NCBI GenBank assembly: GCA_003280055.1
Contig: QCGG01000004.1
Span: 1 to 64,000 of the forward strand
From: Prochlorococcus sp. AG-363-P19
GTDB taxonomy: Bacteria; Cyanobacteriota; Cyanobacteriia; PCC-6307; Cyanobiaceae
DNA length: 64,000 nt
Reading direction: 5' to 3'
Both the position numbers and the translations under genes were made by a program. The notes below the pieces were generated by a model. That model was not told the origin of the DNA and did no database searches. It saw only the letters and a list, made by a program, of their open reading frames with translations. Positions within the stretch are counted from its first letter, which is position 1. Every line of letters begins with the position of its first letter. Positions 16,253 through 26,016 of this stretch are shown here, piece after piece.

Positions 16253-19200
16253 TTAAGCACTAAAGTACTTTGCCTGGCTATGAAGTGCAATAATTGCTGT
16301 AGTACTTTGTTCTGGATATAGTTGTTCACTATCATCCATTAATAAGTTAATACGTTCTGTTTTTAACCATTTTAATTGTTTTCTTGAATCAGAAACATCT
16401 GGACATGCCGGATAGCCAAATGAGAATCGTGCTCCACGATAACGTTGGGCAAGAATGTCCTTAAGAAGTTTTGGTTCGTGAGAAGCAAAGCCGCACTCTA
16501 TTCTTATCTTTGCATGAATATATTCAGCTAATGCTTCAGCTAATTGTACCGCTAGACCATGGAAATAGAGGTAATCCGAATAATTGTCAGAAGTAAATAA
16601 TTTTTTAGAATATTCACTAGCTGACTCGCCCATAGTAACTGCTTGCATAGGTAAGTAATCAGTAGGCAAAGAAGATTTAATGTCAGAATAATAATCAGAA
16701 ATACAGTATTTGTTACCGCCTTTCTGACGAGGGAATTCAAATAAACCAAGTTCCAAATTAGATTCGTCAAAGACACGTACTTTATTGCCATCTCTGCAAC
16801 ATGGAAAGTAACCGTATACAGCAGATGGCTCTAATAATGAATCAACTTGTATTTTATCTAACCAGTATTTTAAGACAGGATATGCTTTCTCCTGAAGATA
16901 AACCTGAAAGTCAGCGGCCGAAATGTTTTTTGGTTTTTTAATTTGCCATTGACTTGAAAAAAGAGCTCTTTCGTCTAAATAAGGAATAATTTCTGAAATC
17001 TTGAGATCTACAGAATTTAAAACTTTTGAACCAAGGAAAGGTGGCTTAATTGAATCTTCTTGAAGGATTTTATCTGATCTTTCATTACTAATAGCCGTAA
17101 TAACTAAATTAGAGGTTGTATTATTTGTAGTTTTTGAATTATTTGTGCTAGGTCTTTGGTTATTGGGTAATCCTAAATCTGACAGATTTTGAATATTATT
17201 TAAAAAACCTTTTTCATTGTCCCAGTAGCCCTCGGATTTGGATTTTATATAGGCATCCATAAATTTAAGATCAGTAAATGCATCTTTTCCATAAACTACC
17301 AGGCCTTTATAAACAGAACTACAATCTTGATGGACAAACTTAGGGGTCAATGCTGCTCCTCCTAATACGACAGGTACTGATATGCCTTCTTTATTAAGAG
17401 CCTCTAAATTATCTTTCATAAAGGCTGTGGACTTAACAAGTAGACCACTCATAGCTATACAATCAGCGTTGTGTTGATTTTGAGCATCAATAATGGCTTG
17501 TATTTCTTGCTTTATTCCAAGGTTGATAACATCGTAGCCGTTGTTCGATAATATTATATCTACAAGATTTTTTCCTATGTCATGAACATCTCCTTTAACA
17601 GTAGCAATTAGAAATTTACCTTTGGATATGTTCTTTTCTCCTGATTTTTCCATATGTGGTTCCAAGTAACTAACAGCTGACTTCATAGTTTGAGCTGATT
17701 GAAGAACAAACGGTAACTGCATCTCTCCAGATCCAAATAATTCACCTACTACCTTCATACCTTCCAGTAAATACAAATTAATGATATCTAATGGTTTATA
17801 TTTAAGGAGAGCTTGTTCTAGTGATTCTTCCAAGCCTTGACGTTCTCCATCAATAATATGTTGTTCTAGTCTTTTTTCTATTGGTAACTTTGCAATAGCG
17901 TCTTTTGTAGACCTTGCCTCGCTAGCACTTACTCCTTCAAAAAGCGAAGTAAGTTTAGTAAGTGGATCATAAGTACAGATATCATCTTCGTAAAGGCGGG
18001 AATCATTAATCAGTTCATAACATGCCTTTTTGTGTTCACTATTTATCTTGCTAAGTGGTAAAATCTTTGAAGGTGATACAATAGCAGAATCGAGTCCGGC
18101 TTTTATACAAAGATCTAAGAAGACAGAATTTAGAGTTATTCGAGTTGCTGAACTAAGCCCAAAGCTTATGTTTGATATGCCTAAAACTATATGTACACCT
18201 TGTAATTCTTCTTTTATTTTTTTAATAGCTTGAATTGTCTCAATTGCATTTCTTCTGTCTTCCTCGATTCCCGTTGATATAGGTAGAGCCAGGGGATCAT
18301 AGAAAATTTCGTGTGAAGGTATTCCTATTGCCATTGCTTGATGATAAGCGCGTTTTGCTATTGAAAACTTTTTTTCAGCAGACCTGGCCATTCCATCTTC
18401 GTCAATCGTACCAATTACAATCCCACATCCATATTTTTTCGCTAAAGAGAGAACCTCCAAAAATCGATTCTCGCCATCCTCATAATTTGTGGAATTTAGA
18501 ATACTTTTGCCTCCTGATACCTTCAAACCGCTTTCCATCTTTTTTGCATCGGTAGAGTCAATCATTAATGGTAGATTCACATTTGTTACTAATCTTCTGA
18601 CTAGGTTATTCATATCAAGAACCCCATCTCTACCAACATAATCTACATTTACATCTATTACATGAGAATTTTCCTTTAACTGTTCCTTTGCTATAGATAC
18701 TAATCCGTCCCAGTCTTCTAAATTCAAAAGTTCTCTTACTTTCTTTGATCCACTTGCATTTAGCCTCTCTCCTATTATTAAAAAAGAACTATCTTGTAAA
18801 TATGGTGTACTATTGTAAATTGAGGACAATGAAGGTGTAAAACTACATAATTTAGATCTGTCCTGTTCTGATTTGCTAGATCTAGTTTCTCGTGTCTTAC
18901 AATTAATATCTTTTGACAATTCTCTTAGCTGACGAATATGTTCTGGTGTTGTTCCACAGCAACCACCTATTATTTTAACTCCCAAATCCTCTACAAAATG
19001 CATAAGCTGCATCTTTAATTCAATCGGAGTTAATTTATAATGTGCTTTACCACCAATATTCTCGGGAAGTCCTGCATTAGGTATACAACTAATAACAAAT
19101 GGTGAGTGTTCGCAAAGATATTTGATATGTGATTTCATTTGAACAGGACCTGTGGCACAATTGAGTCCTAAAATATCAATAGGGTATGGTTCTAAAATCG

Positions 19201-19897
19201 TAACTACAGCTGAGATATCGCTACCAATTAAAATTGTACCTGTTGTTTCTATTGTTACTGATACCATTATTGGTACATTTCTACCGGTTAAATTCTGTGC
19301 ATCAAAAACACCATTTAATGCTGATTTAATTTGTAAAACATCTTGACAAGTTTCGATAATTATAAGATCTACATCTCCGTCTATGAGTCCTTTAGCCTGT
19401 TCTTCATATGATTCCCTCATTGTATCGAAATCTATATGGCCAAGTGTAGGGATTTTTGTTGTAGGGCCAATAGAACCAGCTACAAATCTAGGTTGATTTT
19501 TCGTACTAAATTGATCTGCACACTCCCTTGCAATTAATGCGGCTTTTTTGTTGAATTCGTATGAATATTGTTCTAATCCATATTCTGATAGGACTATTGA
19601 GTTGGCTCCAAATGTATTTGTTTCAATGACATCACATCCCGCCTCTAAGAATTCAGTATGTACTCTTCTTACGAATTCAGGAGATGTCTTCACCAAGATC
19701 TCATTACAGCCTTCATAATCATTTCCGCCAAAATCGTCGGGTCCTAAATCAAAGTTTTGGAGAGATGTCCCAGTAGCTCCGTCGAAGACCAAAACGGAAG
19801 TATTGTTTGAATGAAGACGTGTTCGGAATGCAGATTCCCCCTGAGCATTGCTAGTAGGTGCTTTAGAGGCCAATGTTTTGGTCTGTACTCTGTACAA
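16253..19897 (-). CDS. metH: Cobalamin-dependent methionine synthase
   Basis: MetH transfers the methyl group of 5-methyl-THF to homocysteine through methylcobalamin. The 1214-residue protein has all four modules: homocysteine domain (about 37-330; zinc ligands C247, C313, C314), pterin domain ([15 protein letters not shown] onward), cobalamin domain with DVHDIGKN (axial His) and the reactivation domain near the C-terminus ([20 protein letters not shown]). The frame opens just after a TAA and contains no early ATG: the only plausible start is TTG 19897 (or a TTG eight codons on). It sits 49 bases downstream of ilvE on the same strand. Confidence 0.96.
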   Translation of the reverse strand: MYRVQTKTLASKAPTSNAQGESAFRTRLHSNNTSVLVFDGATGTSLQNFDLGPDDFGGNDYEGCNEILVKTSPEFVRRVHTEFLEAGCDVIETNTFGANSIVLSEYGLEQYSYEFNKKAALIARECADQFSTKNQPRFVAGSIGPTTKIPTLGHIDFDTMRESYEEQAKGLIDGDVDLIIIETCQDVLQIKSALNGVFDAQNLTGRNVPIMVSVTIETTGTILIGSDISAVVTILEPYPIDILGLNCATGPVQMKSHIKYLCEHSPFVISCIPNAGLPENIGGKAHYKLTPIELKMQLMHFVEDLGVKIIGGCCGTTPEHIRQLRELSKDINCKTRETRSSKSEQDRSKLCSFTPSLSSIYNSTPYLQDSSFLIIGERLNASGSKKVRELLNLEDWDGLVSIAKEQLKENSHVIDVNVDYVGRDGVLDMNNLVRRLVTNVNLPLMIDSTDAKKMESGLKVSGGKSILNSTNYEDGENRFLEVLSLAKKYGCGIVIGTIDEDGMARSAEKKFSIAKRAYHQAMAIGIPSHEIFYDPLALPISTGIEEDRRNAIETIQAIKKIKEELQGVHIVLGISNISFGLSSATRITLNSVFLDLCIKAGLDSAIVSPSKILPLSKINSEHKKACYELINDSRLYEDDICTYDPLTKLTSLFEGVSASEARSTKDAIAKLPIEKRLEQHIIDGERQGLEESLEQALLKYKPLDIINLYLLEGMKVVGELFGSGEMQLPFVLQSAQTMKSAVSYLEPHMEKSGEKNISKGKFLIATVKGDVHDIGKNLVDIILSNNGYDVINLGIKQEIQAIIDAQNQHNADCIAMSGLLVKSTAFMKDNLEALNKEGISVPVVLGGAALTPKFVHQDCSSVYKGLVVYGKDAFTDLKFMDAYIKSKSEGYWDNEKGFLNNIQNLSDLGLPNNQRPSTNNSKTTNNTTSNLVITAISNERSDKILQEDSIKPPFLGSKVLNSVDLKISEIIPYLDERALFSSQWQIKKPKNISAADFQVYLQEKAYPVLKYWLDKIQVDSLLEPSAVYGYFPCCRDGNKVRVFDESNLELGLFEFPRQKGGNKYCISDYYSDIKSSLPTDYLPMQAVTMGESASEYSKKLFTSDNYSDYLYFHGLAVQLAEALAEYIHAKIRIECGFASHEPKLLKDILAQRYRGARFSFGYPACPDVSDSRKQLKWLKTERINLLMDDSEQLYPEQSTTAIIALHSQAKYFSA

Positions 19898-19946
19898 AGA
19901 AAATTAACACGCCATAATGAGGTTCGTTTAAGTTTCTTGTGCTGAT

Positions 19947-20858
19947 TTAAAGGCTAACTCTTGTAATCCAATCGGAGTAGGCATCTTCACGACCTTCTGT
20001 AATAGCAACCAGGCTTTCGCGAAGACTTGTCATTACAGGCCTTTCCCCGCCTATCGCAGTGCATTCTATCTTTCTGATTGGAGTTATTTTGGCTGCAGTA
20101 CCAGTCAAAAAAACCTCATCGGCTATATAAAGTTCGGTCTTGTCGACCGGACGTTCGATTACCTCCATACCCATATCCCTGGCTATTTCAATAACGCTTG
20201 CTCTAGTTATTCCTTCAAGAATATCCTGATCAACACCTGGTGTGATTAATTGTCCATTCCTAACCAGAAACAGGTTCATTCCACTTGCTTCTGATACTTT
20301 GCCTCGACTATTTAGTAATAAGGCCTCATCAAATCCGCTTAATACCGCCTCTGTTTTAGCTAATGAACTTGTTATATATGCACCACTAATCTTTCCACGA
20401 AGCGGAAGCGACCTGTCCTCTTGCCTTGTCCAACTACTTATTCGACATGTCACACCATCTGGAGATAAATAATCTCCAAGTTCTAACCCGTATATAAGGA
20501 AATCTGTTTCTATATTATGAAGTCGTGGAGCTATTCCTAAATCACTTGTATATACAAAAGGGCGAATATATATTGGTTTTGTAGGTTTATTTGCACGTAA
20601 AAAGGATTTAATAGAATCTATAATTTGCTGTTCACTTAATTCTGTTAAAAGTAGGTTTGCACTCTGACTAAGCCTTTTAGCATGCTTTTCAAGCCTGAAA
20701 AGAAGAACTGAGTCTTTATTTTTGGGGTCTGGAATTGCTCTCATTCCTCCGAATGCCGCTGTTCCATAATGGAGAGCATGAGTCGCTATCGATACTTTTG
20801 CCTGGTCAAAGGGCACACATTTGCCTTGAAACCAAGCAAAGGGAAGGAACTGATGCAT
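19947..20858 (-). CDS. ilvE: Branched-chain amino acid aminotransferase
   Basis: A PLP class IV transaminase performing the last step of Leu, Ile and Val synthesis. The 303-residue protein begins with FLPFAWFQGKCVPFDQAKVS and ATHALHYGTAAFGG. The PLP lysine lies in GKISGAYITSSLAKTEA, and SEASGMNLFLVRNG and EVFLTGTAAKITPI complete the class IV signature. It is transcribed with metH (49-base gap) and divergent from cobN. Confidence 0.95.
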   Translation of the reverse strand: MHQFLPFAWFQGKCVPFDQAKVSIATHALHYGTAAFGGMRAIPDPKNKDSVLLFRLEKHAKRLSQSANLLLTELSEQQIIDSIKSFLRANKPTKPIYIRPFVYTSDLGIAPRLHNIETDFLIYGLELGDYLSPDGVTCRISSWTRQEDRSLPLRGKISGAYITSSLAKTEAVLSGFDEALLLNSRGKVSEASGMNLFLVRNGQLITPGVDQDILEGITRASVIEIARDMGMEVIERPVDKTELYIADEVFLTGTAAKITPIRKIECTAIGGERPVMTSLRESLVAITEGREDAYSDWITRVSL

Positions 20859-20892
20859 AAGAGGGTCTATCCCGTATAAACAAATCTTCTCA

Positions 20893-20912
20893 CCACTAGT
20901 ACCAACTGGTGG
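20893..20912. promoter_or_regulatory. Inverted repeat between ilvE and cobN
   Basis: CCACTAGT and ACTGGTGG form an eight-pair arm (one T-G wobble as RNA) around ACCA in the 76-base divergent gap. It sits 23 bases before the cobN start and 35 bases before the ilvE start, a good position for a shared operator or a cobN leader hairpin. Confidence 0.4.
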
Positions 20913-20934
20913 GATTAGGTAGCAGAATTAATAG

Positions 20935-23900
20935 ATGCATAGAATTGTCAGTCTCCCTGGTTCGGAACCACCAGAGAACCTCTCCTTGGTTGAGCAGCCT
21001 AGTGCGCCAGTATTGTTTTTAACAAGTGCTAGCACAGATATAACAACACTTTCAAGTTGCCTTGAATCAATCAATTTCGTGAATCTTCATGGAAAATTTA
21101 GAGCATTATTACTATCAACTCTGACACATCCGGCACAAATTGACCATTATATCTCTACAACAGGAGTTCAATCGAAAATTATTATCATTAGAATTCTGGG
21201 CGGAAGAGAACACTGGAGCTATGGAATCGAGCGGATGTTGCAATGGCAAAAAGAGCGTAAAGATAGAAAATTAATTCTAATTTCGGGAACATCGGACCAT
21301 GAGGATGAGTTGATTAATTTAAGTAATGTTGAGCCAAGTTTAAATAGTCATATAAAAGAACTATTAGGACAAGGAGGCACAGATAACCTTAATCAGTTTT
21401 TACATATAGTTGAAAAGTTATTAAGAAACGAAAAAATACCATTTAACAATGAAGAAATTAGAAAACTAAGTGATCCTTATCCATGGGATTGGAGAGATGG
21501 GCAAGGTGCAAAGGTAGGGTTGATTTATTATATGTCTTTATATAAAGCTGGTGATATAATTGTACCTAAAACAATTAACGAATCACTTCGTAAAAGACAT
21601 TTAGTTCCGAGGACTTACTTCGTAAGCAGCCTTAGTTCTAAGGAAATCCAAGATAAAATATATAATAGTTTTTCTAAGGAGAAAGTAGAAATAGTATTAA
21701 CCATGACCTCATTTTCGTCGGTTAAATTAGAAAATGCTCACTTAGGTGCAACGCTATGGAAGAAATTAAATGTTCCTGTCCTTCAAATTCTAAATAGTAC
21801 TAGAAGCTACCAAGAATGGGATAAAGATTCAATAGGTATGGACCCTATCGATTTATCTATTCAAATAGTATTACCTGAACTAGATGGAAGGGAAATTACT
21901 CGTCCATGTGCTTTTAAGGAGATATCATGTTTGGATAGGAATTTATGTACAACAGTCAAAACACTTCGCCCTAATCATAAAGCAATAGATTGGTTAGTAG
22001 AACATACATTGGCATGGATAAAGCTTAGATGTCTTTCTAATTCAAATAAAAGAATTTGTATTATGTTAGCTAATTATCCTATTAAGGATGGCAGAATTGC
22101 AAACGGAGTGGGCTTAGATACTCCAGAGAGTGTTGTCCAGATCCTTAATTGGTTGAAAAATTCTAATTACAATCTTGGTGAGGAATTTATTCCGTCAAAC
22201 AGTAGTGAGTTAATGAATATAATTCATAATACACGAACTAATTCACCAGAATCCTCGCATAAGAGGCCTCTTACTTATATTTCTTTAGAGAAATATGCTA
22301 CATGGTGGAAAACACTAGCAGATGAAGTAAAAAAACCCATTTTAGACAGATGGGGAATACCAGAAGAATCTGTTGAATTAGAAAAAAATGGGTTTCCTAT
22401 TCATGGAATAAAGTTTGGGAACATTGTAATTCTTATACAACCAGCTAGGGGTTATGACCCAACTAGTTTTGAAGACATCCATTCTCCAGATCTACCACCA
22501 CCTCATAGATATTTAGCTCAATACTATTGGGTAAGGAATGTATTCGAAGCAAACGCTATCACTCATTTAGGTAAACATGGAACAGCAGAATGGTTACCTG
22601 GCAAAGGAGTCGGGTTAAGTATAAACTGTAATCCAAGTTTAGTATTAGGTCATATACCAAATATCTACCCTTTTATAGTGAATGATCCAGGGGAAGGATC
22701 GCAAGCAAAAAGAAGAGGACATGCTATTATTATCGACCATTTAACCCCGCCACTTGGAAGGGCTGAACTTTATGGAGACCTCCTCTTAATTGAACAATTA
22801 CTTGATGAGTATTACACAGCTATACAATTAAATTCTGACCGATCGAAAGTGATTAGTGAAAGGGTTCAACACCTTATTAAAAAGACAGAAATCGATGAAA
22901 TCATTGACAACAAAAGCAAATCTAAATTTTCAAGTGAAGAATCACTATTCGACAAGATTGATTCCTATCTATGTGAACTAAAAGAAGCTCAAATAAGAAA
23001 AGGTTTGCATATCTTTGGTTCTAAGCCGTCAGGGGAAAAATTATTAGAATTAATGGGTTCAGTATGCAAATCTCCCTCAATCAATAGAGGTGGAATAACT
23101 CAAATCATAGCAAGTGAATTAGGCCTCGATCTAGATCCATGGATTGAGGATGAAGAGGAACCTCTCACAACGAATGACCAATTAAAGTTATCGAATCATA
23201 TAAACAGAATAATCACAAAGAATGGTCACGTAATTGAATGGTTAGACCAAGTAGCATCAAATATTCTTGATCATTATTTTAATAATAAAAAATCAGTAGA
23301 GTCGTGTAAAATGAATGATTTAGTATGTGATTTAATTAAAAAAGAAGGTGTGCGTAATTTACTTAGAGAGTTAAGTTATGTATGGTTATTTTTGCAGCAA
23401 AGTCCAAATAATGAGAAAGATTCATTCCTTAGGGCATTATCAGGACAATATATTGAAGCGGGACCTTCTGGCGCTCCGACTAGAGGAAGAGAAGACGTCC
23501 TACCCACAGGTCGAAATTTTTACTCTGTTGATCTAAGGGGACTACCAACGGAGGCAGCATGGGATTTAGGCAGAAGGAGTGCTAACCAAATATTGGAATT
23601 ACATTTGATGGAAAAGGGAGAACATTTAAAACATTTAGCACTTTCAGTTTGGGGAACTTCCACAATGAGAAATGGTGGAGAAGATATAGCACAATTGTTA
23701 GCATTAATGGGTGTAACTCCAATATGGGATGGAGCCTCACGACGAGTTATTGATATTGAAGTCATTCCTTTATCTATAATTCAAAGGCCGAGAGTAGATG
23801 TAACATTACGTATTTCTGGATTATTCAGAGATGCCTTTCCAAACCTTATTGAAATTGTATATAAGGCTTATCAACAAGTAGCTATATTAGATGAGACCCC

Positions 23901-24669
23901 TGAACTAAATCCCTATGCAAGTTTAGTAGTAGATAATAAAATACCAAAACGAATATTTGGATCATCTCCGGGTTCCTACGGTGCCGGTCTACAGGAATTA
24001 ATAGACTCTGGATTATGGGAATCTAAAAATGAATTAGCTCAAGCATATATGTCGTGGAGTAAATGGACCTATAATGGAAGTTTAGATATTAATGAAGATT
24101 TAGAGAGCCTTAAATCAGCGCTTAAAAATGTTGAGGTTGTTTTACATAACCAGGACAATAGAGAGCATGATATCTTAGATTCTGATGACTATTATCAATT
24201 TCATGGAGGCTTGTCATTAGCTGTCGAGCAATTAAGTAAACAAAAACCAACTATCCTAATTGCCGATCACTCTAGACGAGAAAGGCCAAGAGTTAAGAAA
24301 CTAAAACATGAAATAGATAAAGTCATCAGAAGTCGAGTCTTAAACCCTCTTTGGATACAAGCAGTAAAAGAACATTTATATAAAGGTGGCTTCGAAATGT
24401 CTGCGACATTAGATTATATCTTTGGATATGATGCTACTACTAATATGGTTTCTAATTGGTGTTATAAGGAAATATATAAAAATTGGTTATTAGATGAAAG
24501 CACCATAAATTTTTTGAAAGAATATAATCCATGGTCAATGAGGGATATTGCGGAAAGATTATTAGAAGCCTCAAATAGAGGTTTATGGAATAATGCTGAT
24601 GAAAAAGATTTAAAGCACCTCAGAGAAATAACTAATGATGCAGATGAAATAATTGAAAATCTATCTTAA
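20935..24669 (+). CDS. cobN: Aerobic cobaltochelatase subunit CobN
   Basis: The large subunit of the ATP-dependent chelatase that inserts cobalt into the corrin ring. The 1244-residue protein carries the CobN/BchH signatures: RIANGVGLDTPESVVQILNWL, THLGKHGTAEWLPGKGVGLS, VNDPGEGSQAKRRGHAIIIDHLTPPLGRA and SGQYIEAGPSGAPTRGREDVLPTGRNFYSVD. Length and the GxGLDTP motif favour CobN over the related magnesium chelatase ChlH. In cyanobacteria the small subunits are probably supplied by ChlI/ChlD, which are not seen here. It serves the same pathway as cobU and MetH. Confidence 0.93.
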   Translation: MHRIVSLPGSEPPENLSLVEQPSAPVLFLTSASTDITTLSSCLESINFVNLHGKFRALLLSTLTHPAQIDHYISTTGVQSKIIIIRILGGREHWSYGIERMLQWQKERKDRKLILISGTSDHEDELINLSNVEPSLNSHIKELLGQGGTDNLNQFLHIVEKLLRNEKIPFNNEEIRKLSDPYPWDWRDGQGAKVGLIYYMSLYKAGDIIVPKTINESLRKRHLVPRTYFVSSLSSKEIQDKIYNSFSKEKVEIVLTMTSFSSVKLENAHLGATLWKKLNVPVLQILNSTRSYQEWDKDSIGMDPIDLSIQIVLPELDGREITRPCAFKEISCLDRNLCTTVKTLRPNHKAIDWLVEHTLAWIKLRCLSNSNKRICIMLANYPIKDGRIANGVGLDTPESVVQILNWLKNSNYNLGEEFIPSNSSELMNIIHNTRTNSPESSHKRPLTYISLEKYATWWKTLADEVKKPILDRWGIPEESVELEKNGFPIHGIKFGNIVILIQPARGYDPTSFEDIHSPDLPPPHRYLAQYYWVRNVFEANAITHLGKHGTAEWLPGKGVGLSINCNPSLVLGHIPNIYPFIVNDPGEGSQAKRRGHAIIIDHLTPPLGRAELYGDLLLIEQLLDEYYTAIQLNSDRSKVISERVQHLIKKTEIDEIIDNKSKSKFSSEESLFDKIDSYLCELKEAQIRKGLHIFGSKPSGEKLLELMGSVCKSPSINRGGITQIIASELGLDLDPWIEDEEEPLTTNDQLKLSNHINRIITKNGHVIEWLDQVASNILDHYFNNKKSVESCKMNDLVCDLIKKEGVRNLLRELSYVWLFLQQSPNNEKDSFLRALSGQYIEAGPSGAPTRGREDVLPTGRNFYSVDLRGLPTEAAWDLGRRSANQILELHLMEKGEHLKHLALSVWGTSTMRNGGEDIAQLLALMGVTPIWDGASRRVIDIEVIPLSIIQRPRVDVTLRISGLFRDAFPNLIEIVYKAYQQVAILDETPELNPYASLVVDNKIPKRIFGSSPGSYGAGLQELIDSGLWESKNELAQAYMSWSKWTYNGSLDINEDLESLKSALKNVEVVLHNQDNREHDILDSDDYYQFHGGLSLAVEQLSKQKPTILIADHSRRERPRVKKLKHEIDKVIRSRVLNPLWIQAVKEHLYKGGFEMSATLDYIFGYDATTNMVSNWCYKEIYKNWLLDESTINFLKEYNPWSMRDIAERLLEASNRGLWNNADEKDLKHLREITNDADEIIENLS

Positions 24670-24686
24670 CAACATAAGTATTTATT

Positions 24687-25346
24687 TTATCGACCGAGAA
24701 GAGTAAATCCATGACTATCAGTGCCGCAACTAGGAAGCAAGTTATAAATTTCGATCTTATTAAGTACCTGATCACAAATAAATTTAGAATAGCTCCACTT
24801 TTCATTAAAATCATAGTCATACCAAACTTCAGCACCATCAAAACCGATTTCTGCCGCTGCTGCTATCAAGTTTGCAAAATCGACTCTGTATCTTGCAGGA
24901 TGAGCTAACAGGGCGATTCCACCAGCATTGTGAATGGAGTCAACAACATTTATGGACTGAAGATAATTTCCGATAGGTGCTTGGTTCTGAATATAGGGTG
25001 ACATAGATTCGTGATCTACGTCAAAATCCAATCCTATAACATGCACAAGACATTTCTTTAATAGGCAACTAATTTCAATTCCTGTCCAAAGTCGTGGGAA
25101 TTGACATTTCTCAAGATTGTTATTCAAAAAAAAAGAATCTATTTCTTTGTATGCATTTACAGAATGGTGATCTGTAATCGACAAATGTTGTAATCCTATG
25201 TCCTTAGCTTGAAGAAGTAAATCAATAGGTTTTAAACTTCCATCACTACATAATGTATGAGTATGCAAATTCACATTAGTAGGGCAACTTTCCTTATTAA
25301 GTGAAAGTAAGAGATCAGTAATATTTTTATCGTAGGAATTGCTCAT
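24687..25346 (-). CDS. PHP-domain metal-dependent phosphoesterase
   Basis: A 219-residue PHP-fold protein. Metal-binding motifs appear in order: NLHTHTLCSDG near the N-terminus, LSITDHHSVNAY, GIEISC, ALLAHPARYR and the C-terminal GTDSHGF. This pattern fits stand-alone PHP phosphoesterases acting on nucleotides or small phosphates; substrate unknown. Its ATG overlaps the TGA of hemJ (ATGA), so the pair is coupled. It ends 17 bases from cobN, tail-to-tail. Confidence 0.88.
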   Translation of the reverse strand: MSNSYDKNITDLLLSLNKESCPTNVNLHTHTLCSDGSLKPIDLLLQAKDIGLQHLSITDHHSVNAYKEIDSFFLNNNLEKCQFPRLWTGIEISCLLKKCLVHVIGLDFDVDHESMSPYIQNQAPIGNYLQSINVVDSIHNAGGIALLAHPARYRVDFANLIAAAAEIGFDGAEVWYDYDFNEKWSYSKFICDQVLNKIEIYNLLPSCGTDSHGFTLLGR

Positions 25347-25912
25347 TGTTGGTTAACTTTGCTATTTAGCCGTCTCCATCGGGCATAGAATTGAATCGAT
25401 GCAGCCATAAACAAAATCAAAAATACAATTAGCCATGTGGCAGCACTTGTTGGGAATTGACTTTTGAAAACAACTAACAAGACTACAATTACTAAAAAAA
25501 GGGTAGGTAGTTCGTTTAGTGCTCTAAGTTGTTGGCCTGTCCAATTACATTCTCCTTTTGAGAGCTGGCCCATTATGCGATAGCAAAAGATATGATAGAA
25601 AATAAGAGCGGCAACTATAGCCAACTTAAATTGCATCCACTTTTGAGTAAGCCAAACTGGTTCTGCAATTAATAACCCAATCGCCATACTTATGGTAAGG
25701 ATCATTCCAGGAGTAGTTATAATATTAGCTAAACGTTTTTCCATTAATTTATATTGATTAGAAAAAGCTACTTGAAGATCAGAATCGAACTCTTTTGACT
25801 CAACATGATAAATAAAGAGTCTAACCAAGTAAAAGAGTCCGGCAAACCATACGACTACACCTATAATATGTAGCGATTTTAACCATAAATAGGCTTCTGC
25901 AGATAAATTCAT
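25343..25912 (-). CDS. hemJ: Protoporphyrinogen IX oxidase HemJ
   Basis: A membrane enzyme oxidising protoporphyrinogen IX to protoporphyrin IX in heme and chlorophyll synthesis; the HemJ type is the usual one in cyanobacteria. The 189-residue protein has about five membrane helices, with the N-terminal motif LKSLHIIGVVVWFAGLFYL carrying the conserved histidine, a second conserved segment KRLANIITTPGMILTI, and LRALNELPTLFLV. It is coupled by ATGA overlap to the PHP gene. Confidence 0.92.
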   Translation of the reverse strand: MNLSAEAYLWLKSLHIIGVVVWFAGLFYLVRLFIYHVESKEFDSDLQVAFSNQYKLMEKRLANIITTPGMILTISMAIGLLIAEPVWLTQKWMQFKLAIVAALIFYHIFCYRIMGQLSKGECNWTGQQLRALNELPTLFLVIVVLLVVFKSQFPTSAATWLIVFLILFMAASIQFYARWRRLNSKVNQQ

Positions 25913-26016
25913 TATAAAAATGACGTTTTATTATTAGTATTATATCATTTATTATTTGTAACTATATTCATCAAAATATTTATTAATAAAAATAGTTGAT
26001 TTCAGTGATTAGCTTT

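Noticed and set aside
19898-19946. Cobalamin or SAM riboswitch before metH
   Set aside because: The gap of 49 bases is too short for either fold.
20935-24669. Magnesium chelatase ChlH
   Set aside because: The protein is shorter, and motifs such as RIANGVGLDTPES and the linkage to cobamide genes favour CobN.
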